This document shows positions 27,420-35,492 of a DNA stretch of 64,000 nt, one piece after another. The position numbers were made by a program, and so were the translations under genes. How positions within the stretch are numbered: position 1 is the stretch's first letter; every line of letters begins with the position of its first letter. Source of the DNA: G963665925 sp050596425. Lineage in GTDB: Bacteria > Bacillota > Clostridia > Peptostreptococcales > Acidaminobacteraceae. The notes beneath the pieces are model-generated. The model saw only the letters and a list, made by a program, of their open reading frames with translations. It did no database searches and was not told the DNA's origin. Location of the stretch: positions 4,712,001 to 4,776,000 of the forward strand of contig NZ_CP192292.1 of assembly GCF_050596425.1 (NCBI RefSeq). The letters are read 5' to 3'.

Positions 27420-28196
27420 CTATGTCATAGCCCTTAGTGCTCCATCTCGGTATTCGTTCGGAGATAGAATCATTGGCACATTTCCAATATCAATAATTGA
27501 TTGACCCCCAGTGAATCCCGATGGTTCCTCTGGGAAAAGCATATTATCGTACATAGCACCTTGACCAGCCACTTGCTTCATAATAAGCACTTTCTTCTTG
27601 CCTGGTCGCACTTTGTCTTCAAATATGTGGCTTTCACTTGCCAATCGACCATTGATGGCCTTTAGGGGCTTTCGGATAGATTGTAAAAATATATCGCACC
27701 CTCTAAATGCTGCCATAGGTTGGTTTCGGTCCGCTTCTTCTTCATATGCCAGTGTCACATCGACGTGAATAATGAAATCCGTTTCAGCTGGTGTGCCCGC
27801 TCTTCCAAGCACAAGACTCTCTGAAAGAATCCCTTCGGATGATCCGAACTCAGCCATTTGTTTCCCATTCTCATCACAACCCGTTAACATAACAACCGCA
27901 CCTGTAAGTGTATGTGTCACACCCTCACCGATTGAGCCTATCACTTTCGTTGAAATAGGAACAATATCCATAATGGTATTGATCTCCACGTCATGTTTCT
28001 CAGGCGCTGTCGCCTTTGGTGGGATCACCGTTACAGATATGTCTCTGATTCGAGCGTCAGAATCAACAATCTGCTTAATCAATGAGATATCAAGTGTCAA
28101 CGTTTCACCGCTGAGCTCGGTTTTATCTCCGAGCTCAACTGATGAAACATGAAAAGATCTGATTGTCAGTCTTCGGATCACTCTTTCCTTAGACAT
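27420..28196 (-). CDS. prdD: PrdD, PrdA N-terminal (alpha-subunit-like) paralogue
   Basis: 258 residues resembling PrdA residues ~180-420: EIGHG-like GEGVTHTLTGAVVMLTG, EFGSSEGILSE, KKVLIMKQVAGQGAMYDN and DIGNVPMILSPNEYRDGAL. It stops exactly where PrdA is cleaved, and it lacks PrdA's Ala/Pro-rich N-terminal third. It sits 20 bp after the prdB stop. In Clostridium relatives it is part of the prd operon without a proven function. PrdD and PrdE together look like one PrdA domain pair split at the processing point. Confidence 0.9.
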   Translation of the reverse strand: MSKERVIRRLTIRSFHVSSVELGDKTELSGETLTLDISLIKQIVDSDARIRDISVTVIPPKATAPEKHDVEINTIMDIVPISTKVIGSIGEGVTHTLTGAVVMLTGCDENGKQMAEFGSSEGILSESLVLGRAGTPAETDFIIHVDVTLAYEEEADRNQPMAAFRGCDIFLQSIRKPLKAINGRLASESHIFEDKVRPGKKKVLIMKQVAGQGAMYDNMLFPEEPSGFTGGQSIIDIGNVPMILSPNEYRDGALRAMT

Positions 28197-28216
28197 GCCA
28201 TCACCCTTTTCGAATT

Positions 28217-28942
28217 CTAAACTTGTGCAATGTATTCGTAGTTCAGTGGAACAATCTTGCCAGCAGATGACATTTTCATCATCTCTTCAAGACTTTCCTT
28301 AACAATATTTGTTTGCATTACTTTATCGTTTGGAGCGCCTGCGTTTGCACCCATTGGAACAAGTGGAGCAACTGCACGTGGTGCACCATTTTGACGAACA
28401 ACTGGTGGTAATGCCGCAATAATAACCGTAGGAATCCCCGATTCCTCTATCGCACGCTGTACAATAACAGCAGTACGGTGGCAAGTCCCTCAGCCAGCTG
28501 TCAGAAGAACAGCGTCTACATCAGCTTCTTTTAACTGACGAGCAATTTCTGGACCTGTTTCTTCTGTAAATTTCGTTTGGTCGCCGCCGCCACCCATGAA
28601 ACCGAAGTGTACTGGCGAAACTTCCTTGATAAAACCTTCTTCAGCAAGTTCACGAAGACGATCGATTGGGAACATGCAGTTGATGTCCTTGTTTACATCG
28701 CCATTATCGTAACCACCGTGAGATACCATCATGTCTGCAGATGGTGCGTCACCTGGAATTACGCGGAAAGTGAAGTCACCCGCTAGGTTAAATCTTTTGT
28801 CTGTCTTAAGATGTACGCCTGCTGCAGTAGCCATAGCAACACGCATTTCTTTCAGTTCTTTTGTGATTGGGGTCCACACTGGTGGTGGTGTAATCGGAAC
28901 GAAGATTTCCGATTGAAGCCCCGAAACTGGTTTATACACCAT
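28217..28942 (-). CDS. prdB: D-proline reductase PrdB, selenoprotein
   Basis: 241 residues when the in-frame TGA at 28490-28492 is read as selenocysteine (Sec151). The active site reads LLTAG-U-GTCHR, a Sec-x-x-Cys motif, and the frame goes on through IPTVIIAALPPVV to TAG at 28217. PrdB is the catalytic subunit that reductively opens D-proline to 5-aminovalerate together with the pyruvoyl subunits of PrdA. Gene callers that stop at UGA give a false 150-residue protein. It has a good ribosome site (GAGGACG) and follows the small gene by 10 bp. Confidence 0.96.
28456..28471 (-). promoter_or_regulatory. Candidate SECIS hairpin in prdB
   Basis: Eighteen nucleotides after the UGA, GCTGT and ACAGC can pair around a six-base loop. 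Position fits a bacterial SECIS; the loop lacks G in its first two places, so an alternative fold (GTAC/GTAC) may be the real one. Confidence 0.5.
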
Positions 28943-28952
28943 TTCGTCCTCC

Positions 28953-29198
28953 TTATTTCATCTGATGTTGATTATTGACGTATTGTTCGCACGGCTCAGC
29001 AGATACCACTTCTGGATGTCCCATCATGAAACCAACTTCTTGACCAAGTTGCAGCTCATAATCTGAAATTAACATACGTCTAGGAACTTTCAGAGTACCA
29101 AGACGGCCCTTCAGATCCATAGTTACAGCACCTTCCTGAATGGCAACGATGATGCCCTCCATATACATTGGGTTACTTTGATACTTTAGCTCGCGCAT
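28953..29198 (-). CDS. Small conserved protein between prdA and prdB
   Basis: 81 residues, start ATG 29198 set by TTGGAGGCAAAT; the ORF could extend to 29219 but without a ribosome site. It looks like a small beta-rich protein: GIIVAIQEGAVTMDLKGRLG, then KVPRRMLISDYELQLGQEVGF, reminiscent of short beta-barrel domains. Similar small genes lie between prdA and prdB in other clostridia and are named after CBO2463/CBO2479, as far as I recall. Function unknown; a role in assembly or processing of the reductase is inference from position. Confidence 0.8.
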   Translation of the reverse strand: MRELKYQSNPMYMEGIIVAIQEGAVTMDLKGRLGTLKVPRRMLISDYELQLGQEVGFMMGHPEVVSAEPCEQYVNNQHQMK

Positions 29199-29244
29199 AT
29201 TTGCCTCCAATACGTTCAAATTTTCTCTCTATATATTATTCAAC

Positions 29245-31134
29245 TTAATTTGTTGAATCTGCTTCATAAATTTCCTGGCGCTTCTTAGACATCTTTAGAG
29301 ATTGCTCATTGTTTGTAAGCTCTAATTCAGTGTCTAGTTCACGTTCGATAGTGTCCACGTTGCTTAGCTTAACGTTTGGATTCCACTTACGCTCAGGAGA
29401 CTTGATTTCTTCGCCAGACATAACGGCCTTTAGCATTGTAAGAGCACGCATTGCGTCTTCTGGGCAAAGAGTGTTGTTTGATAGGATTTCGTTCTCGATA
29501 CCTAGCTCAGACTTGTTCAGGTCAATCATGTTTGTCATGTATTGGTTACCTACAACAAGAGCACCTTGGTTTGCAGAGAATGTCATACCAACAACCGGGA
29601 TACCTCTTGAACCAACTTGTTCGTGGTGGCTTGCGAAGTCGATATGGTTGTTTCCGAAACCTTCAGTTGTGATGATAGCACCATCAACGTCTAGGGCTTC
29701 AACGATCATACCAAGACGGTTTGACACGTAGAACTTCTCAGAGTTAACCTGTGGAGAACCAACGAAGATGACACCACAAAGATCGATTTCTTCATCGTTC
29801 ATAGCCTTCATTACAAGTGGCTCTCTCCAGTAGTGACGGCTTGTTTCTTTCGATGCAGGACCGATACAAACTAGGGCGTGGATACCACCATCAAGTACTT
29901 CTGTAGGAGCAAGCATAACTGGAACGTTACCAAGGTCAACGTTTGGCTTGCCGCCAAGAACGCCAACTGGCTCAACAGGAAGGATTAGGTTATCGTGCAT
30001 TGCACCCTGACCCATGATTTCCTTGATGATTACAACTTTCTTGTTGCCCTTGCGTCTCTTTTGAGCTAGTGTTTCAACGTGATCTGGCTCACGAGTCACT
30101 TCTTTAAGTGCGTTTCTGATTTCTTGTGTGATAAAATCAGATGCTTTGTGTGCTGCGAATGGACCAGGTCTTTCCATACCAGTGTCTTCTTTGATTGTTA
30201 CTTCTGTCTTAACGAAGAATTCACCGTGGTCTGGAGCACCAGGACGTCCCCACATTACGTTACGCTCGATGATACCTTCAGAAGAACCGAATTCACCAAT
30301 CTGAACGCCATTTTCATCAACACCTGTTAGAACAACGATAACGCCGTCAAGTGTTCTAGTGATACCATGACCGATTTCGCCTTCTTCTTTAGTTGCGATA
30401 GGCTGAACGTCCATGATTGTTTCACTGCACTTGTCGTACATAGCTGGTGTGATGATTTCAAACTTCATATCTACAACAAGATCATCTTGTGCAACTGCAT
30501 CTTTACAGATGTCTTCACGTACGTAAAGTGTGCTGCCTTCGATCTTTGTTTCAGGACCAGTTAAAACTTCTGTGATTTTGTAGTGCTTTTTCGTTAGTTC
30601 ACGAACAACTTTTTCTTCAACTGGTGCAGCAACTGCAGGAGCAGAAGTCGCAGCAGCTTCATCAACTGGTGCTGGTGCAGCAGTCTGCGCTACAGCAGCT
30701 GGTGCAGATGCAACAGACATAGGAATTTCAAGTTTGATATCCTTGCCTTCACCGATTTCAATCTTCAAGACCTGACCTCCATATGTTGTTTGCTGAACAG
30801 CTGCAACAGTTTGAGCTGGTGCTGGTGCTGCTTCAACAACTTCTTCAACAACTTCAGCTTCCGCTGGAGCCGCTTCAACAGCGTTTAGGCCTTCAAACAT
30901 TTCAGCCTTAAGTGGTGTTAACGCGTCAACTGTTTCAATAAGCTTTGCGCCTAGTACCTGTTCAATCGTCAGGCAATCATCATTAATTTCAAGAAGACCT
31001 GAGTCCTCTAGATCTGGAAATATAGCTGGATCTTCAAGATTTGCTACATCAAAAATTGTACCCGCTTCGAATCTACAGCATGAAACCGCTGGATCCTTTG
31101 CATGCGCCTTAGCCGTTTCGGCAGTAATCGACAT
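29245..31134 (-). CDS. prdA: D-proline reductase proprotein PrdA
   Basis: 629 residues. An N-terminal RnfC-like or substrate-processing part (1-80) is followed by a flexible Ala/Pro/Glu linker (~86-172). The catalytic proprotein region comes next, with GEIGHGITRTLDGVIVVLTG and EFGSSEGIIE. The processing site is HALV-C423-IGPASKE: in the characterised enzyme, cleavage here turns the cysteine into an N-terminal pyruvoyl group and yields subunits of about 45 and 23 kDa. The small subunit spans residues 423-629. PrdA binds D-proline through the pyruvoyl group and works with selenoprotein PrdB. It lies 122 bp after prdC, with a possible hairpin between. Confidence 0.96.
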   Translation of the reverse strand: MSITAETAKAHAKDPAVSCCRFEAGTIFDVANLEDPAIFPDLEDSGLLEINDDCLTIEQVLGAKLIETVDALTPLKAEMFEGLNAVEAAPAEAEVVEEVVEAAPAPAQTVAAVQQTTYGGQVLKIEIGEGKDIKLEIPMSVASAPAAVAQTAAPAPVDEAAATSAPAVAAPVEEKVVRELTKKHYKITEVLTGPETKIEGSTLYVREDICKDAVAQDDLVVDMKFEIITPAMYDKCSETIMDVQPIATKEEGEIGHGITRTLDGVIVVLTGVDENGVQIGEFGSSEGIIERNVMWGRPGAPDHGEFFVKTEVTIKEDTGMERPGPFAAHKASDFITQEIRNALKEVTREPDHVETLAQKRRKGNKKVVIIKEIMGQGAMHDNLILPVEPVGVLGGKPNVDLGNVPVMLAPTEVLDGGIHALVCIGPASKETSRHYWREPLVMKAMNDEEIDLCGVIFVGSPQVNSEKFYVSNRLGMIVEALDVDGAIITTEGFGNNHIDFASHHEQVGSRGIPVVGMTFSANQGALVVGNQYMTNMIDLNKSELGIENEILSNNTLCPEDAMRALTMLKAVMSGEEIKSPERKWNPNVKLSNVDTIERELDTELELTNNEQSLKMSKKRQEIYEADSTN

Positions 31135-31179
31135 ACAATCGCCTCCTTAACTCAACAAAATTATTTTATATATTCGGGT

Positions 31180-31219
31180 GCAGTCCAGGGCACCATGACC
31201 GTGGGAATCCCCAGACTGC
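31180..31219 (-). promoter_or_regulatory. Hairpin region between prdC and prdA
   Basis: GCAGTC and GACTGC form a closing stem around smaller repeats (TGGGGATTCCCA, CACGG..ATGGTG). It lies 46 bp before prdA and has no T-run, so an RNA processing or stability element is likelier than a terminator. Confidence 0.4.
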
Positions 31220-31256
31220 TTAGCTCAACTCGACTTAATCGAGAGGTTCACTTCAC

Positions 31257-32552
31257 TTATGATTTAGTTCTTCTATACAGCCTGTGACCTGCGCCTCTTA
31301 GAACGTGGTCTGTGCTGTGATATACCGGGACACCTAACCTAGGTGCCACTTTCATGACTGTGTTCGTTCAATCCTCGCAAGTGCCAGTCAGAATGATCTG
31401 TGCCCCTTCCTTGCGTAACTTTAGAACTTTCTCAGTCTGTCCAGGACATGAACCTGGTAGATCACATCTAAAACGGCCGTTGACTTCTGTCATTCTCTTG
31501 CACTTCTCTGCTGCAACAACTTCAGCACCCATTGACTCAGCGATTTCTCTTAGACGCGGCTCATCTGCGCCGCACTCACAGGCAATCACACCAACTTTAC
31601 GTTTGTCATTTGGGAACTCTGTTGCCACTAGGATACCGCCTGTCATTTTATTTACGACATCTTCACTTGAGCTTCTCTTGCCCGTGAATGGCCCACCCAT
31701 TACAATTTCGCCTGAGCCGATTTCAAATCCGCCACAAGCTTCGATAAGTTCACCAACTGGTGTGCCTAGAGGCACATCCATGAACACTCGACCTTCTTTT
31801 GCATCTTTTACTCGGCCACCCACTGTTAAGTCTTTTGAAATAACTGGGCGCTTTTCTTCGATGGCACGTGTCACGTTTTTAAGCGTCTCAGTGTTTGACA
31901 CAACCGCGCCTGCTTCCAGTGGAAGCTGACCAGGCTTTAGTTCTACACCAAGCAGTTCTCTTACGATAACACGCTCGTCACCTGCTGGGTACATGTCAGG
32001 CAGTAGACCCAGTTCAATAGAACTGTAGTTGGCCACATGCTTTTCAAAGACCGAACAAGCCATTTTATGTTTTGGTTTGATTGCAATCAGACCCTTAGAT
32101 GCTTTTGTCATTTCCATAACGTAAGCCAGACCCTTTACAATCTGCTCTGCCGAAGACTCCATGTATGCGACATTGTGCTTTAGCACAGGTTCACATTCTG
32201 CGGCGTTGGCAATAACCACACCTCCGGCAAGATCAACGTTGAACTTAACATGTGCTGGGAATCCTGCACCGCCGGCACCTACAATACCAGCCAGTTCAAC
32301 CGCTTCTAAGTTTGTTTTAAATGCTTCAATTGGTTCAAATGAATCAGATTGTTCAGCGTGCTTCTCAATCTGAATTTCATTTTCAGTGACACTTTTAACT
32401 GTGCCATCCACACTTGAGTGGATTCTTGCGCCAAGACCAGTTGGTTTTGCTACCAGCTGTCCGCGCTTTATATCTGTCCCTACTTCAACAACAGGCTCAC
32501 AGGGTGCGCCAACATGTTGTTTCAGTGGAAGACGTATTATTGAATCATTCAT
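31257..32552 (-). CDS. prdC: PrdC, RnfC-like electron-transfer selenoprotein of proline reductase
   Basis: 431 residues when TGA at 31368-31370 is read as selenocysteine (Sec395). The motif is GTCED-U-TNTVM, a Cys-x-x-Sec redox pair, followed by 36 further residues ending HVLRGAGHRLYRRTKS at TAA 31257. The body is RnfC/NqrA-like: GAPCEPVVEVGTDIKRGQLV, GIVGAGGAGFPAHVK. PrdC is thought to carry electrons from NADH to the PrdAB reductase. Stopping at the UGA gives a 394-residue truncation that lacks the redox centre. A sigma-54 promoter lies about 48 bp upstream; the start has AAAGGAGGC. Confidence 0.94.
31329..31347 (-). promoter_or_regulatory. SECIS element in prdC
   Basis: Twenty nucleotides after the UGA, GGCACCT pairs with AGGTGTC (7 bp) around the loop AGGTT. 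Distance, stem and a G at loop position 2 fit bacterial SECIS rules. Confidence 0.8.
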
Positions 32553-32599
32553 GACATCATGCCTCCTTTCAGCATTTCATATTCCGTTATATTCTTAAC

Positions 32600-32615
32600 G
32601 CATTATCCGTGCCAA
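32600..32615 (-). promoter_or_regulatory. Sigma-54 promoter of prdC
   Basis: Minus-strand TTGGCACGGATAATGC has GG and GC exactly 10 bp apart, the -24/-12 pattern. It is the natural target of PrdR, encoded just upstream. Confidence 0.75.
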
Positions 32616-32803
32616 CTTTGATAAAGTTATGTCAAAACATTTTTGTATACCCCTAGCAAAGCCTTGGAACAACAGGTTTATGGAATTATAAAAAAAATAA
32701 ATAAGATTTGGTTCGGCATTTGCGTTTTTAATATAAGCCCTACATTTTTTTACAATTACGGCTTATTTTCAGCCTTTTCCCAAGAATTTTATTGAAAACG
32801 TCG

Positions 32804-32910
32804 AAATACTGACACCTTTTTTTGGTGGTTTTTTATTCATTCGAATTATGGAGTAAGTTAAACAGACCCTCGTGGAGGTTTCGTCAGTTTTCTGACACGT
32901 GTCGGTATTT
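32804..32910. promoter_or_regulatory. Candidate PrdR upstream activating sites
   Basis: A dyad CTGACACGTGTCGG (32892-32905) and the inverted half AAATACTGACAC (32804-32815), which mirrors GTGTCGGTATTT (32899-32910), lie 190-295 bp upstream of the -24 element. That is the usual distance for sigma-54 enhancers. Confidence 0.5.
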
Positions 32911-33081
32911 TGACATTATTTAAATTGTATGATTTTTATGAAAGATCTAAGCTTCCTATATAATAGGCATCCACCCGATCAAACCATGATGAATCGCCTA
33001 TTTTTTCACAATTTGTTTCTCTTCGAAATTATGCTTACGTATGACTTTCAACAAACAAACACCTGTATTGTTAAAAGAATT

Positions 33082-33120
33082 AAAAAGACCGCAAAAACCC
33101 CTTTTGGGAATTTTGCGGTC
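33082..33120 (-). terminator. Terminator after prdR
   Basis: GACCGCAAAA pairs with TTTTGCGGTC, and TTTTT follows on the minus strand. It separates prdR from the prdC promoter. Confidence 0.85.
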
Positions 33121-33165
33121 CAGTGTCACTGGTCTATTTTGTTTTCAAGCATGAATAATAAGGGT

Positions 33166-34923
33166 CTAAACGTCTATGTTATACTGCTCAATTTTATAAT
33201 ACAGGGTGCTTCTTGGTATTTTGAGAAGCTTGGCTGCTTTGGCCTTCTTGCCGCCCGACAATTCGAGTGCTTTTTCGATTGTCTGTTTTTCAACACGCTC
33301 TATCTTCTTGATTAAGTCCATATCATCATCAAGCAGGACAGTGTGTGTGAATTCTGATGGATCAACATCTTTAAGAATATATTTTGGTACAGAGTCTATG
33401 GTGATCTTGCCGTTTTCACTAAGAACAGTCATAGATTCTACTATATTCTTAAGCTCTCTGATATTGCCCTTCCACTCGTAAGACTGCAAGGCTTCTATGA
33501 CACCATCTTCTATGATTGGCATTTGCATTTTATTTTTCTGACTGATTTCTTTTAGAAAGCTATATGCAAGAACTTCAATGTCTTCCTTTCGTTCCCGAAG
33601 AGGTGGCAAGGAAAGTTGAATAACATTCAACCTAAAGTATAAGTCTTCTCGGAAGGTCCCATCAATAACCATCTTCTTTAGGTCTTTGTTGGTTGCCGAA
33701 ATTATACGACAGTTAATCTCCCTATTTTTCTCAGCACCAACCCGTCTAACTTCCCCTTCCTGTAAGACTCGAAGGAGTTTTGCCTGCATATGCATCGGCA
33801 AGTCTGCGATCTCATCAAGAAAGACAACACCGTTATTTGCCAGTTCAAAAATACCCATTTTTCCCTTTTTACTAGCTCCTGTAAAGGCTCCTGACTCATA
33901 GCCAAAAAATTCACTCTCAAAAAGCTGGTCTGGCACGGCGCTACAGTTAACAGGTATGAAAAGGCCTTCACAGCCGCTTTCCTTGTAGATGGCCCTAGCA
34001 AAAACTTCTTTTCCGGTGCCACTTTCACCCCGTATAAGAATGCTGGCCGTTGATTTTGCAACCCGCTTTGAAAGCTCAATAGATTCTTTTATCACTGGGC
34101 TTGTCCCAATGATGGTGCCAAAAACGTTCTCGCCTATGGAATCCACCATTTTTTCAAGGTAGTGCACCGTTTCGTTCATACGGGACAACTCGTCACTTAA
34201 CTGCTTAACCTCTGAAATATCTCGTTCCGACGATATGGCTCCAATAAATGTGCCATCATCCGCAAAAAGAGGGGACGCACTAATAGCCACCTGATAGTTT
34301 GGTCTCGGTTCATGACAAACACTGTCATGGTCTGTCTTGGTTTTAAGGACTTGGAGAATAAGAGCATCTGGGAAATATGTGCTCAGAGGTTTGCCAATCA
34401 CTTCATCGGCACTTAATCCGTATAGCTCCTCTGACTGCTTGTTCCATATAACCACTTCTCCCACAGCGTCTACCACACAGACTGACTCATGTAGGGAATC
34501 AATGAATATATTAAGGCGCTTCCATGATTCTTCCATGTTCATGTAAAAGTGCTTCATGATTTCATTGTTTCGTATAACACCGCAAATCCGTCCGTCTCTC
34601 ACGACTGGCACTCGACCCACATTGTTTTTAATCATAAGATCACGGGCGGTCAAAATTGATGTTCCAACCTCAATGGTGATCATATTCTTGCGCATCTTCA
34701 TCCAGACAGGGAGATCAAGGCCTTCATCATTTCTCACCATTCGAGAAATGTCTGTCATTGTGATCAGACCGATAATAACATCATCTTTATCTGTCACAAA
34801 TATATCTGTCGTACCGCTATGTAGCATATATGTTAGAGCTTCGTAAATAGAGCCTTGTTCGTAAATTTTAGGCATCATTTTACTCATAACTGATTCAACC
34901 AGCGGTTGTCTTGTAAAAAACAC
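33166..34923 (-). CDS. prdR: PrdR, CBS-PAS sigma-54-dependent activator of proline reductase genes
   Basis: 585 residues. Two CBS motifs (about 10-125), a PAS domain (about 140-235), an AAA+ domain (270-500) with Walker A GESGTGKE (299-306) and an intact GAFTGA loop (345-350), and a Fis-type helix-turn-helix at the end (KKAKAAKLLKIPRSTLYYKI). In C. difficile PrdR activates prd genes in response to proline. Start is GTG 34923 with AGGAGG in front. The sigma-54 promoter and dyads before prdC, just downstream of its terminator, are its likely target. Separate transcript from prdC. Confidence 0.93.
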   Translation of the reverse strand: MFFTRQPLVESVMSKMMPKIYEQGSIYEALTYMLHSGTTDIFVTDKDDVIIGLITMTDISRMVRNDEGLDLPVWMKMRKNMITIEVGTSILTARDLMIKNNVGRVPVVRDGRICGVIRNNEIMKHFYMNMEESWKRLNIFIDSLHESVCVVDAVGEVVIWNKQSEELYGLSADEVIGKPLSTYFPDALILQVLKTKTDHDSVCHEPRPNYQVAISASPLFADDGTFIGAISSERDISEVKQLSDELSRMNETVHYLEKMVDSIGENVFGTIIGTSPVIKESIELSKRVAKSTASILIRGESGTGKEVFARAIYKESGCEGLFIPVNCSAVPDQLFESEFFGYESGAFTGASKKGKMGIFELANNGVVFLDEIADLPMHMQAKLLRVLQEGEVRRVGAEKNREINCRIISATNKDLKKMVIDGTFREDLYFRLNVIQLSLPPLRERKEDIEVLAYSFLKEISQKNKMQMPIIEDGVIEALQSYEWKGNIRELKNIVESMTVLSENGKITIDSVPKYILKDVDPSEFTHTVLLDDDMDLIKKIERVEKQTIEKALELSGGKKAKAAKLLKIPRSTLYYKIEQYNIDV

Positions 34924-35202
34924 ATAAACCTCCTAACACATGTTTGAGCAACCAGCAGAATAATGGTCACCCACTGACTTGCTTGCGCAATTTTGTAAAC
35001 GCTTAATTTAAATGTTTTAACACATAATATACGTTTTTCACTGCCTTGCATAGGGTCACTTCATGGTTCTTTAATGTATTTCGTAGGGGTAAGGTCTCTA
35101 TTTTAGCCCTTTTGAGCACTGCAGATAAATGTATTCAAGAATTCTTAAATTCACCCATTATGGAATATACATTCATTGTGGTGGCTCTGTCCACTTAAAA
35201 AT

Positions 35203-35232
35203 ATCATACCATTATTTAGAAATCATAACCAA
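35203..35232 (-). promoter_or_regulatory. Candidate sigma-70-type promoter for prdR
   Basis: TTGGTT-N18-TATGAT on the minus strand, about 280 bp before the prdR start. The intervening leader shows no known riboswitch. Confidence 0.4.
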
Positions 35233-35371
35233 GTCATTCCCTGTTATTGTGGTTTTGTGCATTTCCCGTGTATAAAAGATTGACATGTTATGCGTTTGCA
35301 AAATCCATTTTAGGTTCTTGCTTCTTGCTTCTTGTTTCTTGTTCTATAGGGCTCTTCCTTGAAGGGCATAG

Positions 35372-35406
35372 AAAAAGACCACCAAACATTTGAATGTTCA
35401 GTGGCC
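35372..35406 (-). terminator. Terminator after proS
   Basis: On the minus strand CCAC...GTGG with inner GAACAT/ATGTT pairing is followed by TTTTT. Confidence 0.7.
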
Positions 35407-35492
35407 TCGTTTTCTTATGGTCATTTTTTCTTAATTTATATTATTGCTTTATCCGTCTCAGGGGATTTTTAACCTGATTCATTCTTGATAAA

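Noticed and set aside
28490..28942. prdB as a 150-residue truncated pseudogene
   Set aside because: The frame continues past UGA with the conserved PrdB C-terminus, and UGA lies at the known selenocysteine site.
31354..31929. 191-codon plus-strand frame
   Set aside because: It is the opposite strand of prdC, which has clear family similarity; no ribosome site.
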